The notes under the pieces were generated by a model. It was not told the origin of the DNA. It made no database searches and saw only the letters and a program-made list of their open reading frames with translations. From Pseudomonadota bacterium (GTDB lineage: Bacteria > Desulfobacterota > Desulfovibrionia > Desulfovibrionales > Desulfovibrionaceae), in NCBI GenBank assembly GCA_023433925.1, contig JAEYTO010000008.1:1-37137 (forward strand): a stretch of DNA of 37,137 nucleotides, in the 5' to 3' direction. Positions within the stretch are counted from its first letter, which is position 1. Each line of letters begins with the position of its first letter. Both the position numbers and the translations under genes were made by a program. This document shows positions 7,424 through 17,152 of the stretch, one piece after another.

Positions 7424-8233
7424 CTACTGCGCCTTGAGGTAGCGCACGCCGCCCGCGAGCACGGCGGTGCCAAGCTCGGCCCGCTCCCCGCGAGTCCAGC
7501 CAGGGTGGTTGGTCGGGTGGTTGAAACCCTCGGGATGGGGCATGAGCCCGAGGATGCGTCCCGAGGGGTCGGTCAGCCCGGCAATGCCCAGGGGCGAGCC
7601 ATTGGGATTGTGCGGGTACTCCTCCGTGGGCTCGCCCGTGTCCGGGTGCACGTACTGCAGGGCCACGAGATTTTCGCGCACGACCTTGTCCATGAGCCCC
7701 GCATCGCGGAAGACCATCTTGCCTTCGCCGTGGCGCACGGGCAGGGACAGGTCGCTCAAGCCCCTGGTGAACACGCAGGGCGAGGCGGGATTGGCCTTGA
7801 GCTGGACCCAGCGGTCCTCGAAGCGGGCCGAGTCGTTGTTGCCCAGGGAGGCCTGGCGCTCGAAGTAGACTCCGTCCACGGCCGGCAGAAGCCCCAGCTT
7901 GACCAGGAGCTGGAAGCCGTTGCAGATGCCCAGGATTAGTCCGCCGGCGGCAAAAAACCGCTCAAGCTGGGAGGCGATGGGCTCGCCATCCTCGGCCTTG
8001 GCGTACCGCCAGCGCAGGGCGGCGGCCTGGGCCGCGCCCAGGTCGTCCCCGTCGAGGAAGCCGCCAGGGAAGATGAGATAGTTGAACGGGTCGAGACTGA
8101 TTCGACCGGAGACGAGATCCGAGAAGTAGGCGATGCTCACCTCGTCGGCGCCCGCCTTGCGCACGGCGTAAGCCGATTCCTTCTCGCAGTTGGTCCCATA
8201 GCCGGTTATGACAAGGGCTTTCACAAGGGCCAC
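7424..8233 (-). CDS. purQ: Phosphoribosylformylglycinamidine synthase subunit I (PurQ)
   Basis: A 269-residue class I glutamine amidotransferase subunit of FGAM synthase in purine synthesis. It supplies ammonia to PurL, which is not in this window. Seen: the N-terminal ALVITGYGTNCEKE, the oxyanion region IFPGGFLDGDDLGAA, the nucleophile elbow LGICNGFQ with Cys104, and the C-terminal catalytic MPHPEGF. At 269 residues it is longer than the roughly 230-residue Bacillus-type PurQ and resembles the longer deltaproteobacterial/archaeal form. The start is GTG at 8231-8233, supported by GGAGG at 8241-8245. It is followed closely by tadA. Confidence 0.92.
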   Translation of the reverse strand: MALVKALVITGYGTNCEKESAYAVRKAGADEVSIAYFSDLVSGRISLDPFNYLIFPGGFLDGDDLGAAQAAALRWRYAKAEDGEPIASQLERFFAAGGLILGICNGFQLLVKLGLLPAVDGVYFERQASLGNNDSARFEDRWVQLKANPASPCVFTRGLSDLSLPVRHGEGKMVFRDAGLMDKVVRENLVALQYVHPDTGEPTEEYPHNPNGSPLGIAGLTDPSGRILGLMPHPEGFNHPTNHPGWTRGERAELGTAVLAGGVRYLKAQ

Positions 8234-8528
8234 CGTGCGACCTCCGCAATGGTTTCTTGACAGGGGAATCCCGCCTGACTAGCTTGGGCGGGGCTCAGCG
8301 GAAGATAAGGAGAGCCGGTTGCCACGTCAACACAAGGCCCGATTCTCCCTCGCTTTCGAGCGACGCGCAGGCGTCGCGGCAGCGGCCGGGAAGAGACCCC
8401 AGGTGTCCATTTCCTCGCGGCTGCCTCTTTTTTTTGCCTGCGCAGGGCTCCGGCGCTTCCCTTGCCATGATGTTGCCGATAAACACGTGACTGCGTACTG
8501 CCGACCAGCAGAGTAAGGACGGGTGACC
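8234..8528. promoter_or_regulatory. Divergent purQ/pyrG control region with long pyrG leader
   Basis: On the plus strand, TTGACA (8257-8262) and TAGCTT (8280-8285) are 17 bases apart, giving a candidate promoter about 240 bases before pyrG. The leader contains a perfect hairpin GCGACGC-GCAG-GCGTCGC (8360-8377). A T8 tract lies at 8428-8435, preceded by GCTGCC, which can pair with an upstream GGCAGC. This could be an attenuator but is not proven. A nearer promoter cannot be excluded. Confidence 0.4.
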
Positions 8529-10172
<1,644 letters not shown>

Positions 10173-10215
10173 GGCGCGGACGGCCGGCACGGAATTTTCA
10201 CCAGCGAGCGGGTAA

Positions 10216-10737
10216 ATGAGTATCGAGGAACGCGCGCGCAAGGTCAGGCTCATCGTCCTTGATTGCGACGGAGTGCTGACCGACGGCGGACTCTGGTATG
10301 GCGAGGATGGGCGCATCACCAAGCGCTTCGATGTCCAGGACGGCCTGGGCATCAAGGCGGGACAGCATGCCGGTCTGGAGTTCGCGGTCATCAGCGGGCT
10401 TGACCATGCCGGCGTCGCGCGCAGGGTCAAGGAGCTCGGCATAAGGCACTACTTCGCCGGGCACGTGAAGAAGCTGCCCATTCTGGAGTGCCTGTGCGGC
10501 GAGTTGGGCATCGGCATGGACCAGATTGCCTACATGGGTGATGATTGGGTGGACATGCTGCCCATGCGGCATGTGGGCCTGCCGCTCGCAGTGCCGGACG
10601 CCCAGCCCGAGGTCAGGGAGTTGGCGGCCTGGGTTTCGGCAGCGCCCGGCGGCCGGGGAGCGGTGCGCGAGGCGGTGATGATGATCCTCAAGGCCCAGGG
10701 CGCGTACGCGCTGGCTTTGCGGAATTGGAGCGGCTAA
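10216..10737 (+). CDS. kdsC: 3-deoxy-D-manno-octulosonate 8-phosphate phosphatase (KdsC-like HAD)
   Basis: A 173-residue HAD phosphatase predicted to dephosphorylate Kdo-8-phosphate in lipopolysaccharide synthesis. Seen: the nucleophile motif LDCDGVLTDG with Asp16 and Asp18, FDVQDGLGIK typical of KdsC, motif II as VISGLD (often a TGR-type motif in characterised KdsC), the conserved Lys region HVKKLPILE, and motif IV YMGDDWVDMLPM. It has no cap domain, as expected for the tetrameric KdsC type. It ends directly against lptC (TAA then GTG). kdsA, often placed beside kdsC, is not between pyrG and this gene. The changed motif II leaves a small doubt about exact substrate. Confidence 0.85.
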   Translation: MSIEERARKVRLIVLDCDGVLTDGGLWYGEDGRITKRFDVQDGLGIKAGQHAGLEFAVISGLDHAGVARRVKELGIRHYFAGHVKKLPILECLCGELGIGMDQIAYMGDDWVDMLPMRHVGLPLAVPDAQPEVRELAAWVSAAPGGRGAVREAVMMILKAQGAYALALRNWSG

Positions 10738-11325
10738 GTGCTCCGGCGGTTGGCGGTGCTCCTGCTGGTGCTCGCTCTGTTCGCCGTCATCGGCTTCGTG
10801 CTGGTGAAGCTTACGGAGCGGGCAGGCCTCATGCCAGATCTTGGCGGCCTCGCCACCGACATGGAGATCGACATGGCCGCCACGGATGTGGAGCTCAGCC
10901 ATGGCGATCAGGGCAAACTCATCTGGCGGCTGCGGGCTGAAGGCGCGCGCTATGATCAGGAGAAAAGCCTTGTGCTCGTCCAAGCCCCGACCATCGCCTA
11001 TTTCCCTCGGCCGGGGGATGGCGAATTGCAGGTCTCGGCGCCGCAGGGCTCCGTTGACCAGAGGACCAGTCTCGTCACCTTATGGCCAAACGTCGCAGCC
11101 ATCTACAAAAATACCTCGCTCACGGCCGATCAGATCGTGTATGATGGCAAAGGCCTGCTGAAGGCCACGGGCAATGCGGTCGTGCGTCAGGAAGGGGTCG
11201 AGCTCACGGCGCCGGTCATGTGCTATGACCTGGACAAGCGCCTCTTTGTCGCCGACGGAGGCGTGATTATTGAATCCGGCACTGGAAACAGCTTCTCTGA
11301 GCCCTCAAAAAAGAATGCTCCTTAG
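10738..11325 (+). CDS. lptC: LPS export protein LptC
   Basis: A 195-residue bitopic inner-membrane protein of the LPS transport bridge. Residues 1-25 form an N-terminal transmembrane anchor (LAVLLLVLALFAVIGFVLVK). The rest is a periplasmic beta-jellyroll with repeated strands such as GKLIWRLRAEGARYDQ, LQVSAPQGSVD and LTADQIVYDGKGLLKATGNAVVRQ, which is the OstA/LptC fold. The start is a GTG immediately after the kdsC stop, so translation is likely coupled. It overlaps lptA by 11 bases at its end. The order kdsC-lptC-lptA-lptB is conserved in many Proteobacteria. Confidence 0.88.
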   Translation: MLRRLAVLLLVLALFAVIGFVLVKLTERAGLMPDLGGLATDMEIDMAATDVELSHGDQGKLIWRLRAEGARYDQEKSLVLVQAPTIAYFPRPGDGELQVSAPQGSVDQRTSLVTLWPNVAAIYKNTSLTADQIVYDGKGLLKATGNAVVRQEGVELTAPVMCYDLDKRLFVADGGVIIESGTGNSFSEPSKKNAP

Positions 11326-11869
11326 AGTTTTCATCATGCATGCGCTGCTGGCCGCCGTTCTGGCCATGCCCGCGGCGGGAGCGACTACCGACAAGAGCCT
11401 TGTGCCGACCAGGGTGACGGCGGAGCGCCTTACCTATTCCCAGGACGGCAATCGCGCCGTGTTCGAGGGCAAGGTCCATGTGACCAGGCAGGATATCGAG
11501 CTATGGGCCGACCGTATCGAGATTGAATTCCTGCCCTCCGCGAATGATCGCCCCCGCGCGGAGAAGGAGGGCATGGCGTTCGCCACCGGCGAGGGAGCCA
11601 CGCAGATCCGCAGGATCGAGGCCACGGGGAATGTGCGCATGCGGCGGGGACAGAGCACCGGCCGCTGTCAGAAGGCCACCTATCTCGCCCAGGAGAACAT
11701 GATCGTCCTGGAAGGGGACCCCGTCGTGCAGGAAGGCAAGAACATGCTCCAGGGCAAGGAAATCCGGATATACATCGGCGAGAACCGCAGCGAGGTCATC
11801 GGCACTTCCCGGCGTCCAGTCGAGATGATCTTCGTCACCCCGGAAAAGGACTCCAAGCAGAGCCAATGA
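11315..11869 (+). CDS. lptA: LPS transport periplasmic protein LptA
   Basis: A 184-residue periplasmic bridge protein carrying LPS between LptC and LptD. It has a signal peptide (MLLRVFIMHALLAAVLAMPAAGA, cut before TTDKSL). It continues with the OstA-fold repeats: VTAERLTYSQDGNRAVFEGKV, DIELWADRIEIEF, IEATGNVRMRRGQ and ENMIVLEGDPVVQEGKNML. I chose ATG at 11315 because it begins the signal peptide; a TTG 15 codons upstream and an ATG 7 codons downstream are alternatives. It overlaps lptC at the start, and its stop overlaps the lptB start (ATGA). Confidence 0.87.
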   Translation: MLLRVFIMHALLAAVLAMPAAGATTDKSLVPTRVTAERLTYSQDGNRAVFEGKVHVTRQDIELWADRIEIEFLPSANDRPRAEKEGMAFATGEGATQIRRIEATGNVRMRRGQSTGRCQKATYLAQENMIVLEGDPVVQEGKNMLQGKEIRIYIGENRSEVIGTSRRPVEMIFVTPEKDSKQSQ

Positions 11870-12618
11870 GCGATACAGCAGCCTCCGAGCTGAAGGCCAC
11901 GGGCTTGAAGAAGCGCTACGGCAAGCGCGACGTGGTCTTCGATGTGAACCTCGAAATCACTCAGGGCGAGGTCGTGGGGATCCTCGGGCCCAACGGGGCC
12001 GGCAAGACCACCACGTTCTACATGCTCGCCGGGGTCATCAAGCCGAACGGCGGCATGGTGCGCCTGGACAACCGCAAGATCACCTCGCTTCCCCTGCACG
12101 AGCGCGCGAGGCTCGGCATCAGCTATCTGCCCCAGGAAAGCTCGGTGTTCAAGAAGCTCACCGTGCGGCAGAACATGGATATCATTCTGGAGCATACGGA
12201 GCTTTCGCGCCGAGAGCGGGCGGCCAGGGCCGTGGAGCTTCTCGACGAATTGGGCATCACCCGCCTCTCGGGCCAGAAGGCCTCCAGCCTTTCCGGCGGC
12301 GAGCGTCGCCGGCTGGAGATCGCCCGAGCCCTCATCCGCCGCCCGCGCTTCGTTTTCCTCGACGAGCCCTTCGCCGGAGTGGACCCCCTGGCGGTGCTGG
12401 ACATCCAGGACATCATCAAGGGACTCAAGGAGAAAGGCATCGGAGTGCTCATTTCCGATCACAACGTCCGCGAGACCCTGTCCATCTGTGATCGGGCCTA
12501 TCTCGTCTACCAGGGCAGCATCATTCTTGAAGGCACTCCGGAGCAGATCGTCTCCGACCCCAAGGCCCAGCAGGTCTATCTGGGGCAGGGCTTCCGCCTT
12601 CAAGGCCGGGATGCCTGA
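11866..12618 (+). CDS. lptB: LPS export ABC transporter ATP-binding protein LptB
   Basis: A 250-residue cytoplasmic ATPase that powers LPS extraction with the LptFG permease, which is not in this window. Seen: Walker A GPNGAGKTT, Q-loop SYLPQESSVFKKLTVRQN (typical LptB wording), signature SSLSGGERRRLEIARAL, Walker B FVFLDEPFAGVDPLAV and H-loop ISDHNVRETL. Length and motifs are those of the family. The start overlaps lptA by 4 bases. A gap of 217 bases to rpoN is the largest break in this cluster and may hold a separate promoter. Confidence 0.96.
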   Translation: MSDTAASELKATGLKKRYGKRDVVFDVNLEITQGEVVGILGPNGAGKTTTFYMLAGVIKPNGGMVRLDNRKITSLPLHERARLGISYLPQESSVFKKLTVRQNMDIILEHTELSRRERAARAVELLDELGITRLSGQKASSLSGGERRRLEIARALIRRPRFVFLDEPFAGVDPLAVLDIQDIIKGLKEKGIGVLISDHNVRETLSICDRAYLVYQGSIILEGTPEQIVSDPKAQQVYLGQGFRLQGRDA

Positions 12619-12639
12619 GAGGACTTGCTCCGTAACGCC

Positions 12640-12700
12640 TCCGGCGCTCTGGCGCAATGGTTGCATGCGAGTCGTGAGTATGGCATAGCAAGAGCACGGC
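12640..12700 (+). repeat. Possible degenerate copy of the dispersed repeat
   Basis: The stretch from CTCCGGCGCTCTGGCGCAAT to GTATGGCATAGCAAGAGCA resembles, with gaps, the CTCCGGCGTT...GGCGCAAGTG and GTATGGCTTGCAGAGCA parts of copies 1 and 3. The alignment was made by eye and is weak. Confidence 0.3.
12649..12665 (+). promoter_or_regulatory. Candidate sigma-54 (-24/-12) site upstream of rpoN
   Basis: CTGGCGCAATGGTTGCA has the GG-N10-GC spacing (GG at 12651-12652, GC at 12663-12664) and a good -12 TTGCA. Two -24 positions differ from the consensus. It lies 170 bases before rpoN. It overlaps a possible degenerate repeat copy, so chance is a real alternative. Confidence 0.3.
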
Positions 12701-12835
12701 TGCCGGACGTGACCTTCGCACGGATGCTTAGCTTGACGCCATCGCGTCCTTTCCGGCTCGCCCTCGGAGGCGAGGGGGAGTTGGCCATCCCTGCCGTCAC
12801 GGCGCCGAATTCACCGTGAATGCCATCGGGAGACT

Positions 12836-14278
12836 ATGGGTCTAGAACTTCGGCAACAACTCAAGCTTTCGCAGCAGCTGGTCATGACTCCCCAGCTGCA
12901 GCAGGCGATCAAGCTTCTCCAGCTATCGCGGCTAGAGCTATTGGATACGGTGCAGCAGGAGCTCATGGAGAACCCTCTGCTTGAAGAGGGCCTGAGCGCC
13001 GAGCAAGAGACCGAGGCGCAAGCCCGCGAGCTTCCGGAGGCTGCTCCCGAAGCCTTCCCGGACAGGGATGCGGCCTTGGCGCGCGATCTGACCCGCAATG
13101 CCGACTGGGAGGATTACCTCGGCGAGTTCTCCAGTTCGGGCAAGCAGACTCAGATGCGCGATTCCGAAATCCCCGAGGAGGGAGTCAGCTTCGAGGCCCG
13201 CCTGTCCTCCAAGCCGTCCCTTGAAGGGCATCTGCTCTGGCAGGTCAGGCTCTCGGACTTCACCGAGAAGCAGAAGGGAATCAGCGAGTTCATCATCGGC
13301 TGCCTGAGCCCGGCGGGCTATCTCCAGTCCACGACCGAGGAGATCGCGGCCATGGCCAACGCCACTCCCGAGGAAGTGGAGCGGGTCCTTGGACGCATTC
13401 AGCGGTTCGATCCCGTGGGCATCGCGGCCCGCACGCCCCAGGAGTGCCTGCTCGTGCAGCTCGATGTCTACGAGTACAGCGATCCGATCCTGCGCGAGCT
13501 CATCACGGAGCACCTGGAGGATCTGGAGAAGCGGCGCTACAAGCCTCTCGCGCGCAAGTTCAAGTTGACCCTGGAGCAGCTCAAGGAGTACCTGGAGCTC
13601 CTCCAGACCTTGGACCCTCTGCCAGGAGCCAACTATGCCTCCATCGAGCCGTACTACATCAGCCCTGACGCATATGTTTACAAGTTCAACGATGAATTCG
13701 TGATCATGCTCAACGAAGAGGGCATGCCCAAGCTGCAGCTCAATTCCATGTACATGGACAGCCTGCAGAAGGCCGGCTCCTCGGAGAAGGAATACGTCCA
13801 GGAGAAGATGCGTTCGGCTGTCTGGCTCATGAAGAGTCTTTACCAGCGGCAGCGCACGCTCTACAAGGTCATCGAGAGCATCCTGCGCTTCCAGCGCGAT
13901 TTCTTCGAGGAAGGGGTGACCCATCTGAAGCCCCTGATCCTCAAGGATGTGGCCGACGACATCAGCATGCACGAGTCCACGGTCAGCCGCATCACCACCA
14001 GCAAGTACGTGGCCACCCCTCACGGCATTTTCGAGCTTAAGTTCTTCTTCAACAGCGCCTTGGATCTGGATGACGGCAGCCAGGTCGGCTCCGAGAGCGT
14101 CAAGGCGCTCATCAAGCAGCTTATCGGCGACGAGAACGCCAAGAAGCCGCTCAGCGACGAGCGCATTGCCGAGATATTGAAGGAGAAGCTTCAGGTGAAC
14201 ATCGCCCGCCGCACGGTGGCCAAATACCGATCGGCCCTGGGCATCGAATCCTCTTCCAAGCGCAAACAGATATTCTGA
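12836..14278 (+). CDS. rpoN: RNA polymerase sigma-54 factor
   Basis: A 480-residue alternative sigma factor that recognises -24/-12 promoters and needs AAA+ activators. Region I is the glutamine/leucine-rich N-terminus (LRQQLKLSQQLVMTPQLQQAIKLLQLS), which binds activators and holds the complex closed. An acidic region II follows (about residues 45-100). The core-binding domain is in the middle (FDPVGIAARTPQECLLVQL). The HTH region contains ADDISMHESTVSRITTSKYV. The RpoN box ARRTVAKYR is near the end. Placement between lptB and hpf is the classical arrangement. RBS context before the ATG is GGGAGA at 12830-12835, which is close to the start. Confidence 0.96.
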   Translation: MGLELRQQLKLSQQLVMTPQLQQAIKLLQLSRLELLDTVQQELMENPLLEEGLSAEQETEAQARELPEAAPEAFPDRDAALARDLTRNADWEDYLGEFSSSGKQTQMRDSEIPEEGVSFEARLSSKPSLEGHLLWQVRLSDFTEKQKGISEFIIGCLSPAGYLQSTTEEIAAMANATPEEVERVLGRIQRFDPVGIAARTPQECLLVQLDVYEYSDPILRELITEHLEDLEKRRYKPLARKFKLTLEQLKEYLELLQTLDPLPGANYASIEPYYISPDAYVYKFNDEFVIMLNEEGMPKLQLNSMYMDSLQKAGSSEKEYVQEKMRSAVWLMKSLYQRQRTLYKVIESILRFQRDFFEEGVTHLKPLILKDVADDISMHESTVSRITTSKYVATPHGIFELKFFFNSALDLDDGSQVGSESVKALIKQLIGDENAKKPLSDERIAEILKEKLQVNIARRTVAKYRSALGIESSSKRKQIF

Positions 14279-14306
14279 TGCTGCCAATCGCACATAAGGA
14301 GCAGAC

Positions 14307-14840
14307 ATGAACATTCACTTCAACTTCAAGAATTTCGAGCCCTCGGAACACCTCAAGAACTATGCGCGTACCCGCTTCGACAAGCTCTCCAAGTACGGCG
14401 TCGGCAATGCCGAACTGCAGGTCAACATGAGCGTGGAGAAGCACAGGCAGATGGCCGAGGTCACTCTTATCGGCGACAGCCTGCACATGTCCGCCTTCGA
14501 GGAGTCCCAGGACATGTACTCCACCATCGACATGGTCCTGGACAAGCTGAAGGCCCAGGTCAAGAAGAACCGCGACAAGGGCTCCCTGCACAAGAAAGCC
14601 GGACAGGATACCGTGCGCCTGGACGTCTTCAGCTACTCCAAGGCCGATGGACGCACCGAACGCACCATCATCGAGTCCGACAGCTATACCCCCAAGCCCA
14701 TGGATGTGGACGAGGCAGCCATGCAGCTGGAAAACCTCGGCTACGAGTTCCTGGTCTTCCGCAATGCCGAGAGCGAGCGCATCAACGTCATCTACCTGCG
14801 CAAGGACGGTAACTTCGGCCTCATCGATCCGGGGATTTGA
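14307..14840 (+). CDS. hpf: Ribosome hibernation promoting factor, long form
   Basis: A 177-residue ribosome-associated protein. The N-terminal domain (about 1-100), with the start MNIHFNFKNFEPSEHLKNYA and the EVTLIGDSLHMSAFEESQDMYSTIDMV core, binds the 30S subunit at the decoding site. The C-terminal domain (about 120-177), with KPMDVDEAAMQLENLGYEFLVFRN and INVIYLRKDGNFGLIDP, marks the long form, which dimerises 70S ribosomes into 100S particles. Enterobacteria have only the short form at this position. It has a clear RBS (AAGGAG at 14296-14301). It is followed closely by ptsN. Confidence 0.93.
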   Translation: MNIHFNFKNFEPSEHLKNYARTRFDKLSKYGVGNAELQVNMSVEKHRQMAEVTLIGDSLHMSAFEESQDMYSTIDMVLDKLKAQVKKNRDKGSLHKKAGQDTVRLDVFSYSKADGRTERTIIESDSYTPKPMDVDEAAMQLENLGYEFLVFRNAESERINVIYLRKDGNFGLIDPGI

Positions 14841-14845
14841 TTCTC

Positions 14846-15295
14846 ATGCAGATAGGTGACTACCTGCTCAAGGAGCTGGTGCTGCCCAACTTGGCCGCAT
14901 CAGCCAAGTCCGAGGCATTGGCCGAGCTCATCGAGCCGATCAGGGCCCAGTTTCCCGGCATCGACCTGAACAAGGCGCACCAGGTGCTTCTGGAGCGCGA
15001 GCAACTCGGCACGACCGGCATTGGCGATGGAGTGGCCATTCCTCACGGCAAGCTCGTGGGGTTGGACAAAATCATCCTCGTGGTCGGGCGTAGCCGGGGA
15101 GGCGTGCGTTTCGAGGCCCTGGACTCCAAGCCGTGCACCATCTTCTTCCTGGTGCTGGCTCCGGAGCAGGCCGCGGGAATGCATCTGCGCATCCTGGCCC
15201 ACATCTCTCGACTGCTCAAGGATGAGGGATTCCGGCGTTCCTTCCTGGGCGCTCAGGACAGGGACGAGCTGTTCAACCTTCTCAAGAGCGTCTGA
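14846..15295 (+). CDS. ptsN: PTS nitrogen-type EIIA component (PtsN)
   Basis: A 149-residue EIIA-Ntr/fructose-type phosphocarrier that acts in regulation rather than transport. The phosphorylated histidine is His67 in GDGVAIPHGKL. LNKAHQVLLEREQLGTTGIG before it and ILAHISRLLKD after it are standard. I chose ATG at 14846 since GGGGA at 14831-14835 is placed for it; a TTG three codons earlier overlaps the hpf stop. In Proteobacteria PtsN links phosphorylation state to potassium, nitrogen and cell-wall control. Here it sits between hpf and rapZ, as in E. coli. Confidence 0.93.
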   Translation: MQIGDYLLKELVLPNLAASAKSEALAELIEPIRAQFPGIDLNKAHQVLLEREQLGTTGIGDGVAIPHGKLVGLDKIILVVGRSRGGVRFEALDSKPCTIFFLVLAPEQAAGMHLRILAHISRLLKDEGFRRSFLGAQDRDELFNLLKSV

Positions 15296-15306
15296 GCGGG
15301 GTTGTC

Positions 15307-16191
15307 GTGTCGAGGCCGTCGCCCATTCCCGTGCTCGTGCTGACCGGGCTTTCCGGCGCAGGCAAGAGCACGGCCTTGAACGTGTTCGAGGATCTGGGCT
15401 TCTTCTGCGTGGATGGCCTGCCCGTGGCCATGGTGCCCAAGCTGGTCGGCCTGTACGAAGGGCAGGAGGTCCTTCCCGGCAAGGGTTTGGCCTTGGGCAT
15501 GGACATCCGTCAGCAGGATTTCCTTAAACATTGGGGCAAGGCGCGGCAAGATCTCGCGCTCTTCGACATATCCCTGCAAGTCATCTTCATCGAAGCAGAG
15601 CTCCCGGAGCTCGTGCGCCGTTACGCCACCACCAGGCGGCCGCATCCGCTGGAGTCCGCGGATCTCGGCTTGCAACAGGCCTTGGAGCTGGAGCGGAGCC
15701 TGCTTGAGCCGGTGCGTTCCGAGGCCGACCTGGTGCTCGACACCACACACTATTCCGTGCACGACCTGCGCCGCGTGCTGCAAGAGAAATGGGCCTTCAT
15801 GGAGGACCAAGCTCCGGGGCTGCGCGTGCACATCATCTCCTTCGGCTTCAAGTACGGCCCGCCCAAGGAGGCGGACCTCCTCTTCGACCTGCGTTTTCTG
15901 CCCAACCCATACTTTGACCTCCTCCTGCGGCCGCTCACGGGCAAGGACCGAATCGTGGCCGATTACGTGTTCCAGGGCGATAGCGGCAGGCAATTCACGG
16001 AACGATTCTTCGACTTCCTCCTCTTCACCATCCCGCTTTACGCCAAGGAAGGCCGTTTCCGGCTGACCATCGGCCTTGGCTGCACCGGAGGGCGTCACAG
16101 GTCGGTGGCCACCGCCGAGCGGCTCTTCCAGACGCTCAAGGAGCGGGGTTATGCCGTGAGCCTGGAGCACCGGCACATCGAGAAAGGCTGA
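15307..16191 (+). CDS. rapZ: RNase adapter / nucleotide-binding protein RapZ
   Basis: A 294-residue P-loop protein of the RapZ/YvcJ family. Walker A is GLSGAGKS at residues 14-21, followed by ALNVFEDLGFFCVDGLPV, a family hallmark. A Walker-B-like DLVLDTTHYSVHDLR lies in the middle. The C-terminal domain has SFGFKYGPPKEADLLFDLRFLPNP and the conserved GCTGGRHRSVATAERL. In E. coli RapZ delivers the sRNA GlmZ to RNase E to control GlmS and so amino-sugar supply for the envelope. Whether the RNA partner exists here is unknown. The start is GTG at 15307, 11 bases after ptsN. Confidence 0.94.
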   Translation: MSRPSPIPVLVLTGLSGAGKSTALNVFEDLGFFCVDGLPVAMVPKLVGLYEGQEVLPGKGLALGMDIRQQDFLKHWGKARQDLALFDISLQVIFIEAELPELVRRYATTRRPHPLESADLGLQQALELERSLLEPVRSEADLVLDTTHYSVHDLRRVLQEKWAFMEDQAPGLRVHIISFGFKYGPPKEADLLFDLRFLPNPYFDLLLRPLTGKDRIVADYVFQGDSGRQFTERFFDFLLFTIPLYAKEGRFRLTIGLGCTGGRHRSVATAERLFQTLKERGYAVSLEHRHIEKG

Positions 16192-16240
16192 TGGGATTTG
16201 CCTGTGGACAGCCAGCGGGCGAGGAGGTAATCAGGACGCA

Positions 16241-16681
16241 ATGAAGACGACACGCAAGGACCAGCCCAAGATCACTGGCGTTATCATTGTCACACATACG
16301 GATTATGGAGAGCGCCTTCTCGCCGCCGCGCAACTCATCCTGGGTCAGCAGAGCGGCTGCAGGTCCATTCCCGTCGACGTCTCCTCGAACGTGGAAGAGA
16401 CTGTCAGGACCATCAAGACCGCCATCCAAGAGACCGACACCGGCAATGGTGTGCTCATACTGACGGACATGTTCGGCGGCACCCCGACCAACCTCAGCCT
16501 GTCCCTGCTCGGCGCGGCGCATATCGAGGTCATCACCGGCGTGAACCTGCCCATGCTGCTCAAGGTGCTTGGCAGTAGGACCATGCCTCCGGCAGACCTG
16601 GCCCGCGAAGCCAAGAAGGCTGGCGTGCAAGGCATTGTCGTGGCCGGCGAGGTGCTTCGGCAGAAGGTGGCGGACGGATAG
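16241..16681 (+). CDS. PTS mannose-family EIIA component
   Basis: A 146-residue cytoplasmic phosphocarrier of the mannose/fructose/sorbose family (PF03610). The phospho-accepting histidine is predicted at His19 in VIIVTHTDYGERLLAAA, where the classical wording is THG-LA. The hallmark ILTDMFGGTPTNLSL and a VITGVNLPMLL segment follow. It stands alone as EIIA rather than fused to EIIB. AGGAGG lies at about 16223-16228. In this group of bacteria such proteins are often coupled to RapZ and PtsN genes. No EI or HPr gene is in this window to phosphorylate it. Confidence 0.92.
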   Translation: MKTTRKDQPKITGVIIVTHTDYGERLLAAAQLILGQQSGCRSIPVDVSSNVEETVRTIKTAIQETDTGNGVLILTDMFGGTPTNLSLSLLGAAHIEVITGVNLPMLLKVLGSRTMPPADLAREAKKAGVQGIVVAGEVLRQKVADG

Positions 16682-16684
16682 CCC

Positions 16685-17152
16685 ATGTTCTGGGTGCGCA
16701 TCGATAACCGGCTGATCCACGGCCAGATCATAGAAACGTGGCTCCCCTATACCGGGGCCGCGCAGCTCATCGTGGCCAACGACGAGCTGGCCGGCGACGC
16801 CCTGCGCCAGGAGATCATGTCCCTGGCCATCCCCAACGATGTCACGGTTGTATTCTCCAGGATCGAAGGCCTCATTCAATCCTTGGCCCGTCTGAGCAAG
16901 AGCGGTCGGCCCGATGCGCTCATCCTGTTCTCGAACTGTCAGGACGCGCGCCGGGCCCATGAGCAGGGCCTCGCTTTCGAGGGATTGAACATCGGCAATC
17001 TGCACTACGGCCCTGGTAAGAAGCAGATCTGCGCCCACGTGGCCATCAGCAGCGAGGATCAATCCTGTCTCGAGTACTTCAGCCGCAAGGGTGTGCGGCT
17101 CGATTTCCGCAGCGTGCCCAACGACACCATCCAGGTGAGGTCGCTTCTGTGA
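16685..17152 (+). CDS. PTS mannose-family EIIB component
   Basis: A 155-residue cytoplasmic phosphocarrier (PF03830) that would take phosphate from EIIA and pass it to a substrate bound by EIIC/EIID. The active histidine is His12 in VRIDNRLIHGQIIETW. The conserved LIVANDELAGDALRQEIMSLA and GLNIGNLHYG (the family GP/GN-containing loop) are present. It begins 3 bases after the EIIA stop. Its stop overlaps the GTG start of the EIIC gene (GTGA), which indicates translational coupling of EIIB and EIIC. Confidence 0.92.
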   Translation: MFWVRIDNRLIHGQIIETWLPYTGAAQLIVANDELAGDALRQEIMSLAIPNDVTVVFSRIEGLIQSLARLSKSGRPDALILFSNCQDARRAHEQGLAFEGLNIGNLHYGPGKKQICAHVAISSEDQSCLEYFSRKGVRLDFRSVPNDTIQVRSLL

